Below, in pieces: positions 1 through 11,006 of a DNA stretch of 64,000 nt. Source of the stretch: Mikania micrantha (lineage: Eukaryota > Streptophyta > Magnoliopsida > Asterales > Asteraceae); contig CM018689.1 in NCBI GenBank assembly GCA_009363875.1, positions 60,401,595 through 60,465,594 of the forward strand. Direction: 5' to 3'. The stretch's first letter is position 1. Every line of letters starts with the position of its first letter. The notes under the pieces are model-generated. The model had not been told where the DNA came from, did not search any database, and saw nothing but the letters and a program-made list of their open reading frames with translations. The translations under genes and the position numbers were made by a program.

Positions 1-94
1 ATAACTGATCAACCGACCATTTAACCAACCAGTTAACATTAGTTTTAGTTAGTATTTCGTACTAGTTAATTACAAATAATTAGTAGCTCGGTAA

Positions 95-127
95 TTAAAA
101 AGTGTGTGTGTCTATATATATATTATC

Positions 128-164
<37 letters not shown>

Positions 165-175
165 ATATATAGTAG
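95..175. repeat. TG/TA microsatellite in an intron of the RSS3-like gene
   Basis: GTGTGTGTG followed by TATATATA and GTATGTAT runs. It lies just beyond the donor of the third exon, so it is intronic. An open frame reading through it is low-complexity and not a gene. Confidence 0.8.
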
Positions 176-195
176 ATTAAAAGTTAAAATAGTAC

Positions 196-899
196 CCTTC
201 ACCGTAATTGTAAATTTCATGTGACATCTTGAAGAAAAGCTCCGGTTGAAGGCCAAGATATTGTTGGTATTCGTGGTTTGCATATGCCGGAGAATCACCG
301 GAGCTTGTCTCTCCGGTCGTTGAGGCTGCAAAATTACAGAAACCATCCTCCCATGCCAATATCCTATAATTATTTTATTTTTAAAAATAATAATTCTGTT
401 AAACAAGAAAAGCTAAATAGTTAATGAAGAATAATAATGACTTAATAATTGAATAATTATATTAAAATAATATGACAATAAGTTGGATTAAAATAAATTA
501 AAACAAAATTAATTTTTTAAGTAATTAAAAAGTAGAATAACCAAGGTACCAATTTCTTCTGTTGCCTCTTGACCTATCATATGCTCCTTGAGTATCCCAC
601 CTATAATTAATTAAGAAAACATAATGATTATATGAGAGATCAACATTGAAATACAAATAATTTTGTATGTAATGTTTTTATGGATTTTAATTCATTTATA
701 TTTAGTGAGAAAAAAAAAGATATAAATATAAAATAATTAATAAGTAAAAAAAAATTATATACTTGGGTGGAGGGTAATTTCTGGGCAAAATCCTCCAGAA
801 AACAGCATAAACCCACTGTGAGTTTTCATGGATGCAAAAGCTTCTCAAAGTGTGTTGAAGAAGATGAGTTAGTGTTGATTGGTTTAGTTGTTCCTCCAT
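196..899 (-). CDS. RSS3/LHW-like bHLH-MYC_N domain protein, 5' part (partial)
   Basis: Three exons on the minus strand are joined in phase: 899-763 (ATG at 899), 600-550 and 363-196, giving 118 codons plus two bases. All junctions have GT/AG. The protein has WVYAVFWRILPRNYPPPKWD, a DRSRGNRRNWIL-type segment, WEDGFCNFAAS and LQPELFFKMSHEIYNYGEG, the signature of the bHLH-MYC_N domain in plant RSS3-like and LHW-like regulators (some are mislabelled WNK-kinase-like in databases). Known members act in the nucleus in transcription complexes, for example with JAZ or bHLH partners; the exact paralogue cannot be told here. The last exon ends with a GTACTA donor at 195; the next exon (expected to start with an LIGKVA-like stretch) is not found in 1-195, so the gene runs off the left edge. 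The start is chosen because MEEQLN opens the conserved N-terminus and the upstream DNA is a CT-rich leader. The family is certain; the specific name is not. Confidence 0.88.
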
Positions 900-1042
900 T
901 TTCTTCTCTACTTTCTCTCTCTAGCTACTTTCTCTCTCTAAAACACACACATCCTCTACTTTGTCTCTCTAAAACACACACACTTGTATCTATCCTTTTC
1001 TCATAAAGAAGGGAAATTAAACCAAACACCCCTTTCCCCCAA
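900..1042 (-). promoter_or_regulatory. CT/GA-rich leader and proximal promoter of the RSS3-like gene
   Basis: Directly upstream of the ATG at 899 the plus strand reads as repeated TTCTCTCTCTA and AAACACACACA runs, so the transcribed minus strand is a GA/GT-rich 5' leader. The transposon block starting near 1043 leaves only about 150 bases of unique-looking upstream sequence. No clear TATA box was identified. Leader and promoter function are inferred from position. Confidence 0.45.
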
Positions 1043-1481
1043 TAATATATTGTCTCCAAAAAACCAATATGTAAATACGTCAAATTGGATTTTAATAATT
1101 CAAAGTTTTAGAAATTGGCCTCTACCGGTCCAAACTTTGAAAATCGTCAGTAACGGTCCCTATTTTCAAACTTTTACCATCTGTCCCTATTTTCACGCTT
1201 TTTTCCTTCTGGTGGACCTCCGTTAAAAAAAAGTTAACGTCGTTATATATAGTTGGGGCATTTTAATTAGACACCCCACTTTTATATTTTAACACCCCAC
1301 CGATCTGAGACGGGCCGTATTGGTCAGTACGGCCCGTATAGGGTACAGACAAACATTCCAGAAGAATGTCTTGAATTCAGTGAAGATTCTTTGAGACGGG
1401 CCGTACAGGTCAGTACGGGCCGTCTTGGTCTTCACTTATATTTTTCAAGCCAATTTGGGTCTCAATCAGTGTGGAGGGAAT

Positions 1482-1775
1482 CAAGACGGCCCGTACTGAC
1501 CTTTACTGGCCGTCTTGCCCGGACGACCTAGTTTTGCCCGTCTCCCCCAAAACCAAGCCGTCTCACCCCAAACCAGGCCGTACTGACCTTTACTGGTCGT
1601 CTTGCCCGACGGCCTAGTTTTGCCCGTCTCACCCAAAACCAAGCCGTCTCACCCCAAACCAGGCCGTACTGACCTTTACTGGCCGTCTTGCCCGGACGGC
1701 CTAGTTTTGCCCGTCTCACCCAAAACCAAGCCGTCTCACCCCAAACCAGGCCGTACTGACCTTTACTGGCCGTAC
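1482..1775. repeat. 87-bp tandem array, about three units
   Basis: The string GTTTTGCCCGTCTC recurs at about 1531, 1617 and 1704, a spacing of 86-87 bp. Each unit contains CAAGCCGTCTCACCCCAAAC and GGCCGTACTGACCTTTACTG. It has far higher GC than its surroundings. Open frames across it on both strands are products of the repeat. Confidence 0.85.
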
Positions 1776-1808
1776 TGGTCAAAAAAATTTTAAAAAAAAA
1801 AAACAAGT

Positions 1809-1907
1809 AATGATCTCACTTTTTTGTCAGAATTCCGTCGCAATGATCTCACTTTTTCGTCGGAATTCCGTCGCAATGACCTCACTTTTTCGTCGGAATT
1901 CCGTCGC
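1809..1907. repeat. 33-bp tandem array, three units
   Basis: Three adjacent units of AATGATCTCACTTTTTCGTC plus GGAATTCCGTCGC, at 1809-1841, 1842-1874 and 1875-1907, with few substitutions. The unit is a multiple of three, so it makes a repeated peptide-like frame on the minus strand that I do not regard as coding. Confidence 0.85.
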
Positions 1908-2440
1908 AATGACCAATACGGCCAGTACTGACCAGTACGGCCTGGTTTTGGGGTGAAACGGCCAAACAAGGCCGTCTGGGCAAGACGGCCCGTACAGGTC
2001 AATACGGCCCGTCTTGATTCAAATCATTGTCCTAGGATGTCAGAGAATGTTTGTACGATGAATGAGACGGGCCGTACTGACCAATACGGCCCGTCTTTCT
2101 CCCAATCATTGGCACAAGTTGTCAGAAAGGAATGTTTGACCAAGTACTGAGACGGGCCGTACTGGGCAGTACGGGCCATCTCAGAGGTGTATTTTTAAAA
2201 AAAAGGGTGTGAGAATAACAACACCCATATAGTTTCAAATTTCGAAGAACTCAAAAAGATCCGTTCGAAATTCGAAAAAATGTTAACGATGTTTTAAATG
2301 TCCTAACAGATGTTCACCATAAGAAAATAATGTGAAAATAGAGACCGTTATTGATGATTTTCAAAGTTGGAACATATATAAGCCAATCCCTAAAACTTTA
2401 GATTATTAAAATCTAATTTACCAATTTATAGAAACATATA

Positions 2441-3079
2441 ATATAATAATCCTATAGGTTCTCGTGTGATGAGACATGAAACACAACATACGAACAACAT
2501 AGATGCTGGTAAAATGTTAAAGTAATTAAACGATGAATTATCGTATAGATTTGAAAGTGTAATAAAAATTTATAAAATAAAATAAATATGGAATTATGTA
2601 AACTGAAAACGATTTAAGAATTTACTTAAACAAGAATTTAATTGTTTACATAATTAGATTTCTGGAATAATTTTGATGTTAATTATAATAATTACTAAAT
2701 TGAAGGTATATTCTAACTAATTCATGTAATCTATAATCAATATTATTAAGTTTTTTTTTTTTTCGTATTTAACCACATAATTGAAGTTATGTGCAAAATA
2801 TAATTAAGGTAAATTCATAAAAATCTTAAAAGTTAATGTAAAAACACAATGTCATTCTCTTTAAATATATTGTATTATAAGATAATATACTATAGTTTTT
2901 AAATAACGTATGTACGTAGATATGGCATACTAAGCTGATCTGACACACAAAACCAAACTTTCTACCTTGACATGCCATTTTTCTCTGTACCCAACCCCAC
3001 TCACCCACCAAAAAATAATAATAATAAAAAAAAATAAAAAAATAAATGTATTGTGTATATTAGCTACATGATATGATTA
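2441..3079. other. AT-rich spacer, no gene seen
   Basis: AT-rich intergenic DNA with homopolymer runs. No coding exon or recognisable element end was found. Confidence 0.5.
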
Positions 3080-3164
3080 TTATATGGCAATTTCATACAT
3101 GCTACTCAAACAGTCCTCTATATACACGCGTACAGCTGGCCGGTGCACACATATTACATATGGT

Positions 3165-3580
3165 GTGCATGAAACCGAAAAAACGACCCAAAACTTAACA
3201 GTCGAAAAATTCAAACCGAAAAAAATAAACCCAAATATAAACCAAAGGGTTTGGTATAAGTTTTCTAAAAACCGAAAGTTTGGGTTTGAATTTGGCTTTA
3301 CATAAATTAAAATCGAAAAAAACGAATACTTGTGTATATATGTATATATATGCATTATTTTTATGCTTATGATACCAAAAACACATATGTTTGTTACTAA
3401 ATCCAAATATAATGAGTACAAAAACCGAAAAGATCGAAACTCAAACCGAACCCAGATGGCCGGGTTTTAAGAAGATAAAAACTGAAAAAATCGAACCAAA
3501 ACGGGTTTAAATAATCAAAAACCGAAATTTTGGTTTTGGGTTTGGACTAAACAAAAAATCGACTCAAACCAACCCATACA
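3165..3580. repeat. Degenerate AACCGAAA/TTCGGTTT-rich stretch
   Basis: Short motifs of the AAACCGAAAAA type recur many times on the plus strand, with the complementary TTTGGGTTTGG type at 3248-3295 and 3520-3548, so parts can pair. It looks like a decayed foldback or simple-sequence-derived repeat. Open frames here follow the repeat. Confidence 0.5.
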
Positions 3581-3793
3581 AATACATAATATCATTAGAT
3601 ATGATATAGAGAGAATGCTATATATATGATCAAATAAAATAACTTCAAAATTACATTAGACAAAATTTCATATATTTTTTTCATTTTCTAGGTTAAACCA
3701 AAAAAAACATATATAATATTAATATATGGGTATGTTTCTTAAATTAAATGCGGGTTAAATTAAATTTGAGAGGAATTTTTTTCTTTGATATAC

Positions 3794-3794
3794 A

Positions 3795-3828
<34 letters not shown>
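3794..3828. repeat. TA dinucleotide microsatellite
   Basis: An uninterrupted AT/TA run of about 35 bases. Confidence 0.9.
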
Positions 3829-3897
3829 TAAATTAACAAAAACGATTTCAAGAGGCACAATACCTATCCACGTCGCATATGTAGATTGTGTTGAAGT

Positions 3898-4879
3898 TAG
3901 GGCTTTAAATGAACCGAACGAACACGAACGAGCCTTTGTTCGTGTCTGTTTATTTAACTTTTAACTTGTTTACGAACGGTTCACGAACGTTAACCGAACG
4001 AAAATTCTTATTCGTTGTTCATTAAGAAATTTAGCTTGTTCACTGTTCACGAACGCTAACGAACACATATTATTTGAACAATATAAATCAACGTTTTTAA
4101 TTTCAAGCAATAAATATAATCATTTATAAATACATAAATTAAAATATTTTAGTATTAAACTAAAAATAACTTAAATATTATGGTTTTAAACTAAAAATAA
4201 AAAATCTTACTTAACTAATAAATAAAGGTTTTATAGCGACACTTGTCACAATCTAGAGCACCTTGATGTTTTTTCCGCTTCTCTCTCCTATTAAATATAT
4301 TTTTCACACATTTTTAAATTAAAAATAAGACTTTTTTTAATCCATTAAAAATACTGTAATATTGAAAAGCACTATTTTTAAATAACCAAATTATTATAAA
4401 ATATGGAATTTTTTAAAATAATTTTACAAAACGAAATATTTAAAGAAACAAATTTTGAAGCTATTAGTGTTTAAAAAAAATAATCTAATTATGTTATGAT
4501 TTAATCTATGAAATTGTATTTAATTATATTTTATATTAAAAAATCATCTTATATTGTTTAAATGTTTATTGGTAACTATTAATTAATAATATTTTTTTAT
4601 TCATTCTGTGTAATACACGAGGTACTAACCTAGTTAAAAATATACAACACATTTAATGAATAAATATAATAAATAAACGTAAACGAACATAAACGAACAT
4701 ATTACCGAACGTTCACGAACACAAATGACGGAACACGATCTCCATGTTCGTTCATTTAATTAAACGAACGGAATTTCTTGTTCGTGTTCGTTCGTTTATT
4801 AAACGAACGAACATAAACGAACTTTCCGCCAAACGGTTCATGAACTGTTCGTTGAACGTTTGGTTCGTTTACAACCCTA
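3898..4879. mobile_element. hAT-type non-autonomous element (GTTCGTTC family), copy 1
   Basis: Ends are TAGGGCTTTAAATGAACCGA on the left and, read inward from the right, TAGGGTTGTAAACGAACCAA, a clear TIR with the TAGGG start typical of hAT. It is flanked by a perfect 8-bp TSD, GTTGAAGT (3890-3897 and 4880-4887). Subterminal regions are packed with GAACGAAC/GTTCGTTC motifs in both orientations. There is no transposase. A Helitron-like insert occupies 4205-4633. A second copy of the family is at 49569-49911. Confidence 0.88.
4205..4633 (+). mobile_element. Non-autonomous Helitron nested in the hAT element
   Basis: The 5' end is A|TCTTACTTAACTAATAAAT. The 3' end has a GTGTAATACAC hairpin followed 11-12 bases later by CTAG|T, the Helitron rule (5' TC, 3' hairpin then CTRR, inserted between A and T with no TSD). 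The start resembles the Helitron at 11763. No Rep/helicase is encoded. Confidence 0.72.
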
Positions 4880-4887
4880 GTTGAAGT

Positions 4888-5784
4888 ATTAGATTTTGAT
4901 GATGACAAAAAATTAATAAATATATAAAGACACACACATATATATATAGCAATAGAACTCAAAACCAAGAAATCCCATAGTTTGTTTAACATTAAAATCC
5001 AAAATCCAGATGAAACGAAAGTCGTTAATACGAGTAGTCTTCTCATCTACGCTAAGCTACCTAACTTATCGAAACACTTATAAACTTTCTAAACTTTAAC
5101 CTGACATACATGAAAATCAAATCAACTAACCCTCATGAATTCTAGTTTAATTTAACATAAATAATTTAGCCATTCACAACTTTGCACACATCGTAACTAT
5201 AATGATGCAAGTGTAACCATATCACTACTTTATATCACATAAATTCATGCAATAGCACAACTTTATGCATGACAGTGCTAGCTATATATGTACGTAATAC
5301 AACTTTTAGCTATAATCACATAAATTTACTACAAACTTTAACACACATAATGCTTGTACCAAGTACTTGATACCATTATTGGTTGTTTATACAAGACTCC
5401 TAATATGTTTGTTTGTGAATTGTGACAAGTGCAAGGCTCTTTTAGTTGTTTTTGCAATAAATGCTAACACTTCTTTATGTGTTTGTAACAAGCATAAGAT
5501 ATGTTTAGTTACGTTTACACCACCAAACGCAAGACTCCTTTATGCAACATAACAACGTCATTCATATCTTAAGTATCAAATACTTTAACGTACATCATTT
5601 AACATGATCAATACTTTAAATTCTATAACTGCTTTATATACAACAACACGTGCCAAGTGTAATATCACTTTGTGAGGGTCTGGCGAGAGATGTATACAAA
5701 CTTTACGCATATCCCAATGTGGTAGAGAGGCTGTTTCGTGAGAGTCCTCAACTCAAAAAACAATTTCAACATGTTATATATATA
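4888..5784. other. AT-rich spacer, no gene seen
   Basis: No exon with conserved protein content was recognised. Short open frames at 5367-5552 and 5650-5835 look like chance. Confidence 0.5.
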
Positions 5785-5850
5785 GGGGAGGGTTCTATAG
5801 AAAACCTCCATTTTGGAGAAAACTTAGAAAACTAATCACAATTGTTATCA
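5785..5850. mobile_element. Single terminus of a TATAGGGGAGGGTTC foldback MITE
   Basis: The sequence from TATATATAGGGGAGGGTTC through GAAAACCTCC to AGAAAACTAATCAC resembles the termini of the element at 14181-15235. No matching opposite end was found nearby, so this is probably a remnant. Confidence 0.45.
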
Positions 5851-6857
5851 ATCAATTTCGTTTTTCGTTTTTTATTTTACATTTTGTTTTATTATAAGGA
5901 TAGATCTGTTAACAAAAATATAAAATATAAAATATAAAATATATGTAACTCATGTTATTACATATATGTAACTCATTGATTACATATATGTAACTTGTAA
6001 ACTACATATATTAGTTATATATATGTAGGACCCACAATATGGCCAACAAAGCAAAGTAGTAATAAAACCAAATCAATTACTTTATATACATTAAACATAT
6101 ATTATCTTGTAAGAAAAAGATAGAACAGATATTATCATACAATCATTGTTATTTTCTTTAACGTAGCAGCTAATGTACGTATAGTAATCTTTCATAAAAT
6201 ATTTGAGTTGTAGCCTTTATATATGATTTGTTTAGTTATCAAACTAGAGCAGCTCGCAAGCCTAAATGATCTATTTATTTGTATAATTTTTATTTAATAA
6301 TAAGGGTATATTTAATAAATAATTGCTTTTATATATAAGTTACGATGTGAAAAGTATATTTATAAATGCTCTAACTTTATAAATAAAGGTCTAAACAAAT
6401 TGATCTCAAATTCAAATTCTTATAAACTAAAACTAGTCAAGCTAAAGACTTAACTCATAATATACTCGGATACACCCTAACGCTATATTCTCAAGTTTAT
6501 TAAAGAAGAGAACAGAAAAGAAAATGAAAGTAATGTAAACAAATGGAGAAAAGGAAAATAAAAAAATGGAATTCTTTTCTTCCGTTTTCTTTCAAATTGG
6601 AAACAAATGAAAAATTTATAATTTTGTCTAGTTTTCCTTCTACTTCCCTCTCTTTTCCTCTTTAAATGAAAAATTTATTATTTTTCTTTTTTCTTATTTT
6701 GTTAAATGAATCTCACGAGCACAAACATGTTTCTTATTTCTTTTCATTTTTTTCCTCTCCTTAAATGAACCAAGGAACATAACGGTTTGGTTTGTAAAAT
6801 TATTAGTTATATTTAATTTTCTTTTTGAACAACTAACGCCAAGTACTACTGTTTAAA
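5851..6857. other. AT-rich spacer, no gene seen
   Basis: Contains short internal repeats of TATATGTAACT near 5940-6010 and purine/pyrimidine-rich stretches at 6500-6780. No gene was recognised. Confidence 0.5.
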
Positions 6858-7014
6858 TGAGTGCATTGACACCACCTTCTAGGAGGAAACCCACACTGGG
6901 AAAACCCTCTAGCTCAACCTAGAGCATTTTTTTGCTCCAGTCGAGACTCGAACCCAAGACCTTCTATTCGGGAAGTCAAGGGGTACCATTAGGCTATAAG
7001 CCCTTTGGTGTTAG
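6858..7014 (-). mobile_element. tRNA-derived SINE (family with GGAGGAAACC)
   Basis: The minus strand has a pol III A-box-like TAGCCTAATGG and a B-box GGGTTCGAGTC at tRNA-like spacing, followed by a tRNA-unrelated body. The plus strand shows AGGAGGAAACCCACACTGG, also seen in the related copies at 15690 and 27360. Confidence 0.7.
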
Positions 7015-7470
7015 TTATATTTATATGAAGTTATCTTGTGAAATTGTTGATTGAATTGAAAGGGTAAACACTAATTTACAAAATTACCCCTTTCATCTAT
7101 TTAATTCATATTCTCTTGCTGTCACTAACCCTAAGTTGTTCCAGATGCATCTTCCATAAATGTCGGCAAAAGCTTCACCAAATGGAAGTTATGGTGAATG
7201 GTCTCTCCGGCCAATCGATTTTGTTCCCTCTTCCATGTCGATCGGCATCATTTCAATCATTTCACCTTCATTGCGTCAATCATGGTGTAACAACGAAGAT
7301 TTCATTATTTTTTTTTTATTTTTTATTTTTTAGGTTGGTGAAAATATAGGAGATTCATGCTTTTGTTTGATCAATTTTTTATGTTTTCATTTTGGTTGGG
7401 AGGTCATATATGGTATTATTTTTTTATTGAATGATTCTCGTTTTTAGTCCACGGTTTACATATATTCAAG
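7015..7470. other. Spacer with an unassigned GC-richer patch
   Basis: The patch at 7120-7290 is less AT-rich and has an open frame from ATGTCGGCAAAAGC at about 7160, but I recognise no protein family in it. It may be a gene fragment; function unknown. Confidence 0.3.
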
Positions 7471-7474
7471 ACAA

Positions 7475-7678
7475 GAGTGAGTGACGGAACTTGATTAACT
7501 TAAGAGGGAGGCGGAAATTTTTGAAAACATAGAATACATGTTAAGTTTTTGAAGCGAGTGGGACAAAACCACTATTTTTAACTAAAAATAACATTTTGAC
7601 TGAAAAATTAACCCTGTGGACAGAAAAAGAGGGGGGGGGGGGGTCGCCTCTCGCCCCAATGAAGCTTCGTCAATGCAA
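7475..7678. mobile_element. Candidate small DNA element with TGACGGAACTT / AAGCTTCGTCA ends
   Basis: The ends TGACGGAACTT and AAGCTTCGTCA form an imperfect inverted repeat. A similar pair surrounds 29473-29696. The 13-G homopolymer at 7631-7643 lies inside. No TSD was established. Confidence 0.4.
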
Positions 7679-7920
7679 AACAATGATAAGGCCACTATAT
7701 GTGGCATTTTTAGATTCACCTCACACCTTCTATGTGTCTTGTATAATTTTATATGAGGCGTATATGGACAAACATTGTTTGTTAAAATTTCTCAGTGTCA
7801 ATAACTTGACTTCTATACGAGGCATATATGTTTTATTCGAGGTGTATACGAGCCAAATTATTGTTGAATTATTGGGTGTCATAAGAAGTTATACGTCTCT
7901 TATAGACTTATAATAAACGT
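7660..7920. repeat. Dispersed repeat with TATACGAGGCGTATA-type palindromes
   Basis: Contains recurrent TATACGAGGCATATA, GAGGTGTATACGAG and GTTGAATTATTGGGTGTCA motifs. Similar motifs occur at 13010-13225, 20620-20830 and 47380-47535. Boundaries and class are unresolved. Confidence 0.45.
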
Positions 7921-9600
7921 ATAAAGTTGGTGAGATGTTAAAATAAAAAAAAATTAGATGTTTAAATAACCAAACCCATTTATAATGTTTAAACATTAGT
8001 AAAATATTTTAAATTTCATCGCACCTAGCTAGCTAGGATTGAATGGGTTGTTTAATAGTTCCATCAATTTTTTGAATTATTTGAACCAAGGACCCCATAA
8101 GTCTCTTAACTTGCAGCATACATTGAACTAGTTTAGTACCAAGGAAACTCGTATATGCATGGTTGGCTCAATTATTTTGGTCTTTAGTGGGACTTAAGCT
8201 GAATAAAAATCTACAATCCTTCACTAATGACTATGTTAAAAGACCTCATTTCACCTGAACTTGAGACCGGTAATAAAAAACTTAAAATTTAAATCTTGTG
8301 GAGTTAAAAAATATATTTTGTTTTTAATTTACATGTACAAATGTTTAGATAAAAAAAATTTCTAGCTTTTTTAATTACAAAATTTATAATAAAATATTTA
8401 TAATCAATTTTATTTTAAAACAACGTTTTCAATTGAATATTAGAAAACTTTTATATAAGTTTTTGTTATATCTCATATTTTATTCAGAGCCCACAAGTTA
8501 AAAAAGTCTACAAACCCAAAAAGACCCCACTAAATAATTTTTTAGAAAAATTGAGGGCCTATTTTTAAAAAACCGAAAAATCTTGTTTGAATTACTTGAT
8601 CTATTCAACAGCCATGCGTATTAGTTATTCATAATATTTATTTGGTTTTAAAAAGTATGGTATCTACCGACACCGTATTTATAATCAGTCTAAAATTATG
8701 ACTTATCAACATGACCAAACCTTATTCTTTTCACATAATTTCACCTCATCAAGCACAAATATATATACACAAGTATAAATCTATACATCCTCTCTGTCAC
8801 ACACACACAACTTTCTTACCATACTGACACCCTTCTTTATCTTCAGTCCCATAAAAAACTTACTGAATTTCTTACTTCAAACCTCACAACCCTCAATGGT
8901 CAGAATAAATTCGCATTTATTTATGTTTGAGTCCTAATATTCATACATCACTGTCCTTATTCATACATCGTATTCAAATCAAATTAATTATATCATACTC
9001 TCATAACTTTTACTCATGTATATTTTTTAATTATTTTTTAATATTAAAAAATTTAAAAACTGTTGTTATTCGTACACCGGTGTATATATATCTTAACCCT
9101 TGTGTTTTTCTTTCAAATAGGTTTACTCTTCCCACGCGTTGTGTTGTATAATCACAGTACACTTTCAAGAACTATCATTTGTAAAAGGATAAATTATATA
9201 GCAAAATCAAATATTTCATCTCGAACTTTCTACAAAATTTTCATAAAAACGTAAAATCATAAAAAATCCTCACAAATAAGTTATAAAAATAATAGAAAAA
9301 ATTACCGAGAAAATCGTTCTTACCACAATCGATCATTTGAAGCAAAACAAAACCCCAATCTCTAATGTAATATCTCAAATTTAATATAAACTCAAATCTT
9401 TAAGCAAATCTATCATAATTAATATCATCATCTATGTTAACTGCTTTTTAAATTAAAAAAAAAACTTATAGTGGTCAACGTCTGAATGATCAAAACGTCA
9501 CTACATGTATTAGACACATGCGTTACTATTCATTTTACTCTGCACCACTATTTTACTATGCATCATTATCATATATACACACACATACATATACTATTTG

Positions 9601-9606
<6 letters not shown>
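7921..9606. other. Spacer, no gene seen
   Basis: AT-rich. The patch 8740-8900 looks like a plant 5' leader (pyrimidine-rich with a CACACACACA run, and a TATATATACAC upstream), but no conserved coding sequence follows. Confidence 0.4.

Positions 9607-9640
<34 letters not shown>
9607..9640. repeat. TA dinucleotide microsatellite
   Basis: An uninterrupted TA run of about 34 bases. Confidence 0.9.
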
Positions 9641-9643
<3 letters not shown>

Positions 9644-9775
9644 TTCATTTTCATGAACTTTAATTATATATATATGTAATATGAAACTTAAAGTACAATT
9701 GATATTTTTTTAGTTTTAAGGAATAAATATTATAGTATATGTAAATATTGCATCAATAAAAAAATTGCGTGTAAT

Positions 9776-9945
9776 AAATGGTGAACGCCACCATTAGGCG
9801 TCCCTCACCGACCGGTCACACGACCAACATGAAGGAGGCAAATCGTGTGACCCAGGGAAAATTGAGTGGTGCCGGGCTTTGAACCCTAAACCTTCATTAT
9901 GGATTCCCACCCCCTTACCACTAGGCCACCATCACGGGGACTGAA
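9776..9945 (-). mobile_element. tRNA-derived SINE
   Basis: On the minus strand there is an A-box-like TGGCCTAGTGG, then a B-box-like GGTTCAAAGCC after about 40 bases, then a tRNA-unrelated body ending near 9780. It is not a functional tRNA, since no cloverleaf closes. Confidence 0.7.
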
Positions 9946-10405
9946 TTAAGATAAACATAAATTTTAATTAAAATAAATTGAATATATATGTATGTGTGTG
10001 TATCATACGGTACTAGTAAAAATGATTTTAATTGTAAAAATAGTGGGAAACATTGTGTGGTTTACATATGATCTTTTCTTCATTTCTTAAAAATGATATT
10101 TTGGTCGTTGTGTATCAACAAATCATTGTGTGATATGTTTTCATTATTGTGTTTTACGTTTTAACTTATTTTTGTGTTATTTTTTAATATTTTAACATTA
10201 AATAATTTTTTTATATAATTTATATCTTTTACATATTAAAAGTATATAGTTGTGTTATTTTCTCATTATATGTTTTAGAACTCATCATTTTAGAAAGCAT
10301 ATATATCAAGTTTTTGAGTTATTTATATCTTAATTTTTTAGATAAGACATTTTGATTATTATGTTTTATTATTCAGGTCATTGTGTATATCTATTTATTA
10401 TTATG
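9946..10405. other. AT-rich spacer, no gene seen
   Basis: TTATTGTGTTTTACGTT-type phrases recur here and after 10850, hinting at an old repeat interrupted by the element at 10414-10846. Confidence 0.45.
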
Positions 10406-10413
10406 CTTTACGT

Positions 10414-10846
10414 CAGTGTTGTAAAAATCGGCATTTTTTTGGCTTTTTTTGGTTTTTTTTGGTTTTTTTGACTTTTTCGAGTAAAAATGACCCATATTAG
10501 TGATTATTCGAGACATTTCTCAACCCAAAATACTTAATATATCTATAAAACATCGAATCCAACATCTGAAACATTGAATCATGTCACTAAACATCGAAAT
10601 ACATCTATAAACTTTGAATTTTGTGTTTAAGTTTGTACTTTGAAGTACTTGACTTAGTATGTTTAAGTTTATTTTTTTAAAATATTTGAATTATTATATT
10701 AAATTATTGATATTAATGTGTGTGTATAATAAATATTTGTAAAATTACATATAAAAATTCTAATTCGACTATCGCCGATTAATCTCGTTTAATCCCTATG
10801 CGGTACCCCGCAGCCCGACTAGCGCATACCAACCTTTACAACCATG
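10414..10846. mobile_element. hAT-type MITE with 8-bp TSD
   Basis: Ends are CAGTGTTGTAAAAATCGGC on the left and, read inward from the right, CATGGTTGTAAAGGTTGG. They are flanked by a perfect 8-bp direct repeat CTTTACGT (10406-10413 and 10847-10854). The size of 433 bp and the lack of coding capacity fit a non-autonomous hAT element. Confidence 0.75.
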
Positions 10847-11006
10847 CTTTACGTTAACATTGTTATGTTTTACGTTTTAACTCATTTCCTTTTTTTTACC
10901 ATTATTTTTATATATTAAATATAGTTATTATTTAATTCTATGTTTTACATATTAATTCACCATTTTGTTTTTTTTAACTTATCATTTTTGAAAACATATA
11001 CTTCAG

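Larger units (their letters stand above)
1255..2226. mobile_element. 972-bp non-autonomous DNA transposon with internal tandem arrays
   Basis: The element is bounded by the 8-bp direct repeat ATATAGTT (1247-1254 and 2227-2234), the TSD length of hAT elements. Its ends are imperfectly inverted: GGGGCATTTTAATTAGACAC on the left against GGGTGTTGTTATTCTCACAC read inward from the right. Inside are many copies of a GC-rich palindromic module (ACGGGCCGTACTGACC and its complement), an 87-bp tandem array and a 33-bp tandem array. No transposase is present. The hAT assignment rests on TSD length only, because the ends are not canonical hAT TIRs. Confidence 0.65.
1043..2440. mobile_element. Older inverted-repeat element split by a younger insertion
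   Basis: The left arm (about 1082-1190) and the reverse complement of the right arm (about 2311-2420) share long matches, for example GATTTTAATAAT, AAAGTTTTAG, AACTTTGAAAATC and TAACGGTC..CTATTTTCA. Similarity probably extends outward to about 1043 and 2440. The arms are separated by the 972-bp element at 1255-2226. This fits a foldback/MITE-type element that later received a second insertion. The exact ends and superfamily could not be fixed. Confidence 0.65.

Noticed and set aside
1809..1907. 33-bp repeats as a CRISPR array
   Set aside because: Units are directly adjacent with no spacers, and the window is plant nuclear DNA.
1528..2002. Minus-strand open frames giving repeated peptides (KASKGQYGLVWGE-like and SLRRNSDEKVR-like)
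   Set aside because: They follow exactly the 87-bp and 33-bp tandem arrays of a transposon; no domain and no gene context.
9776..9945. Functional tRNA genes at the SINE loci (also 6858, 15690, 27360, 45640)
   Set aside because: A and B boxes are present but acceptor and anticodon stems do not close; they are tRNA-derived SINE heads.
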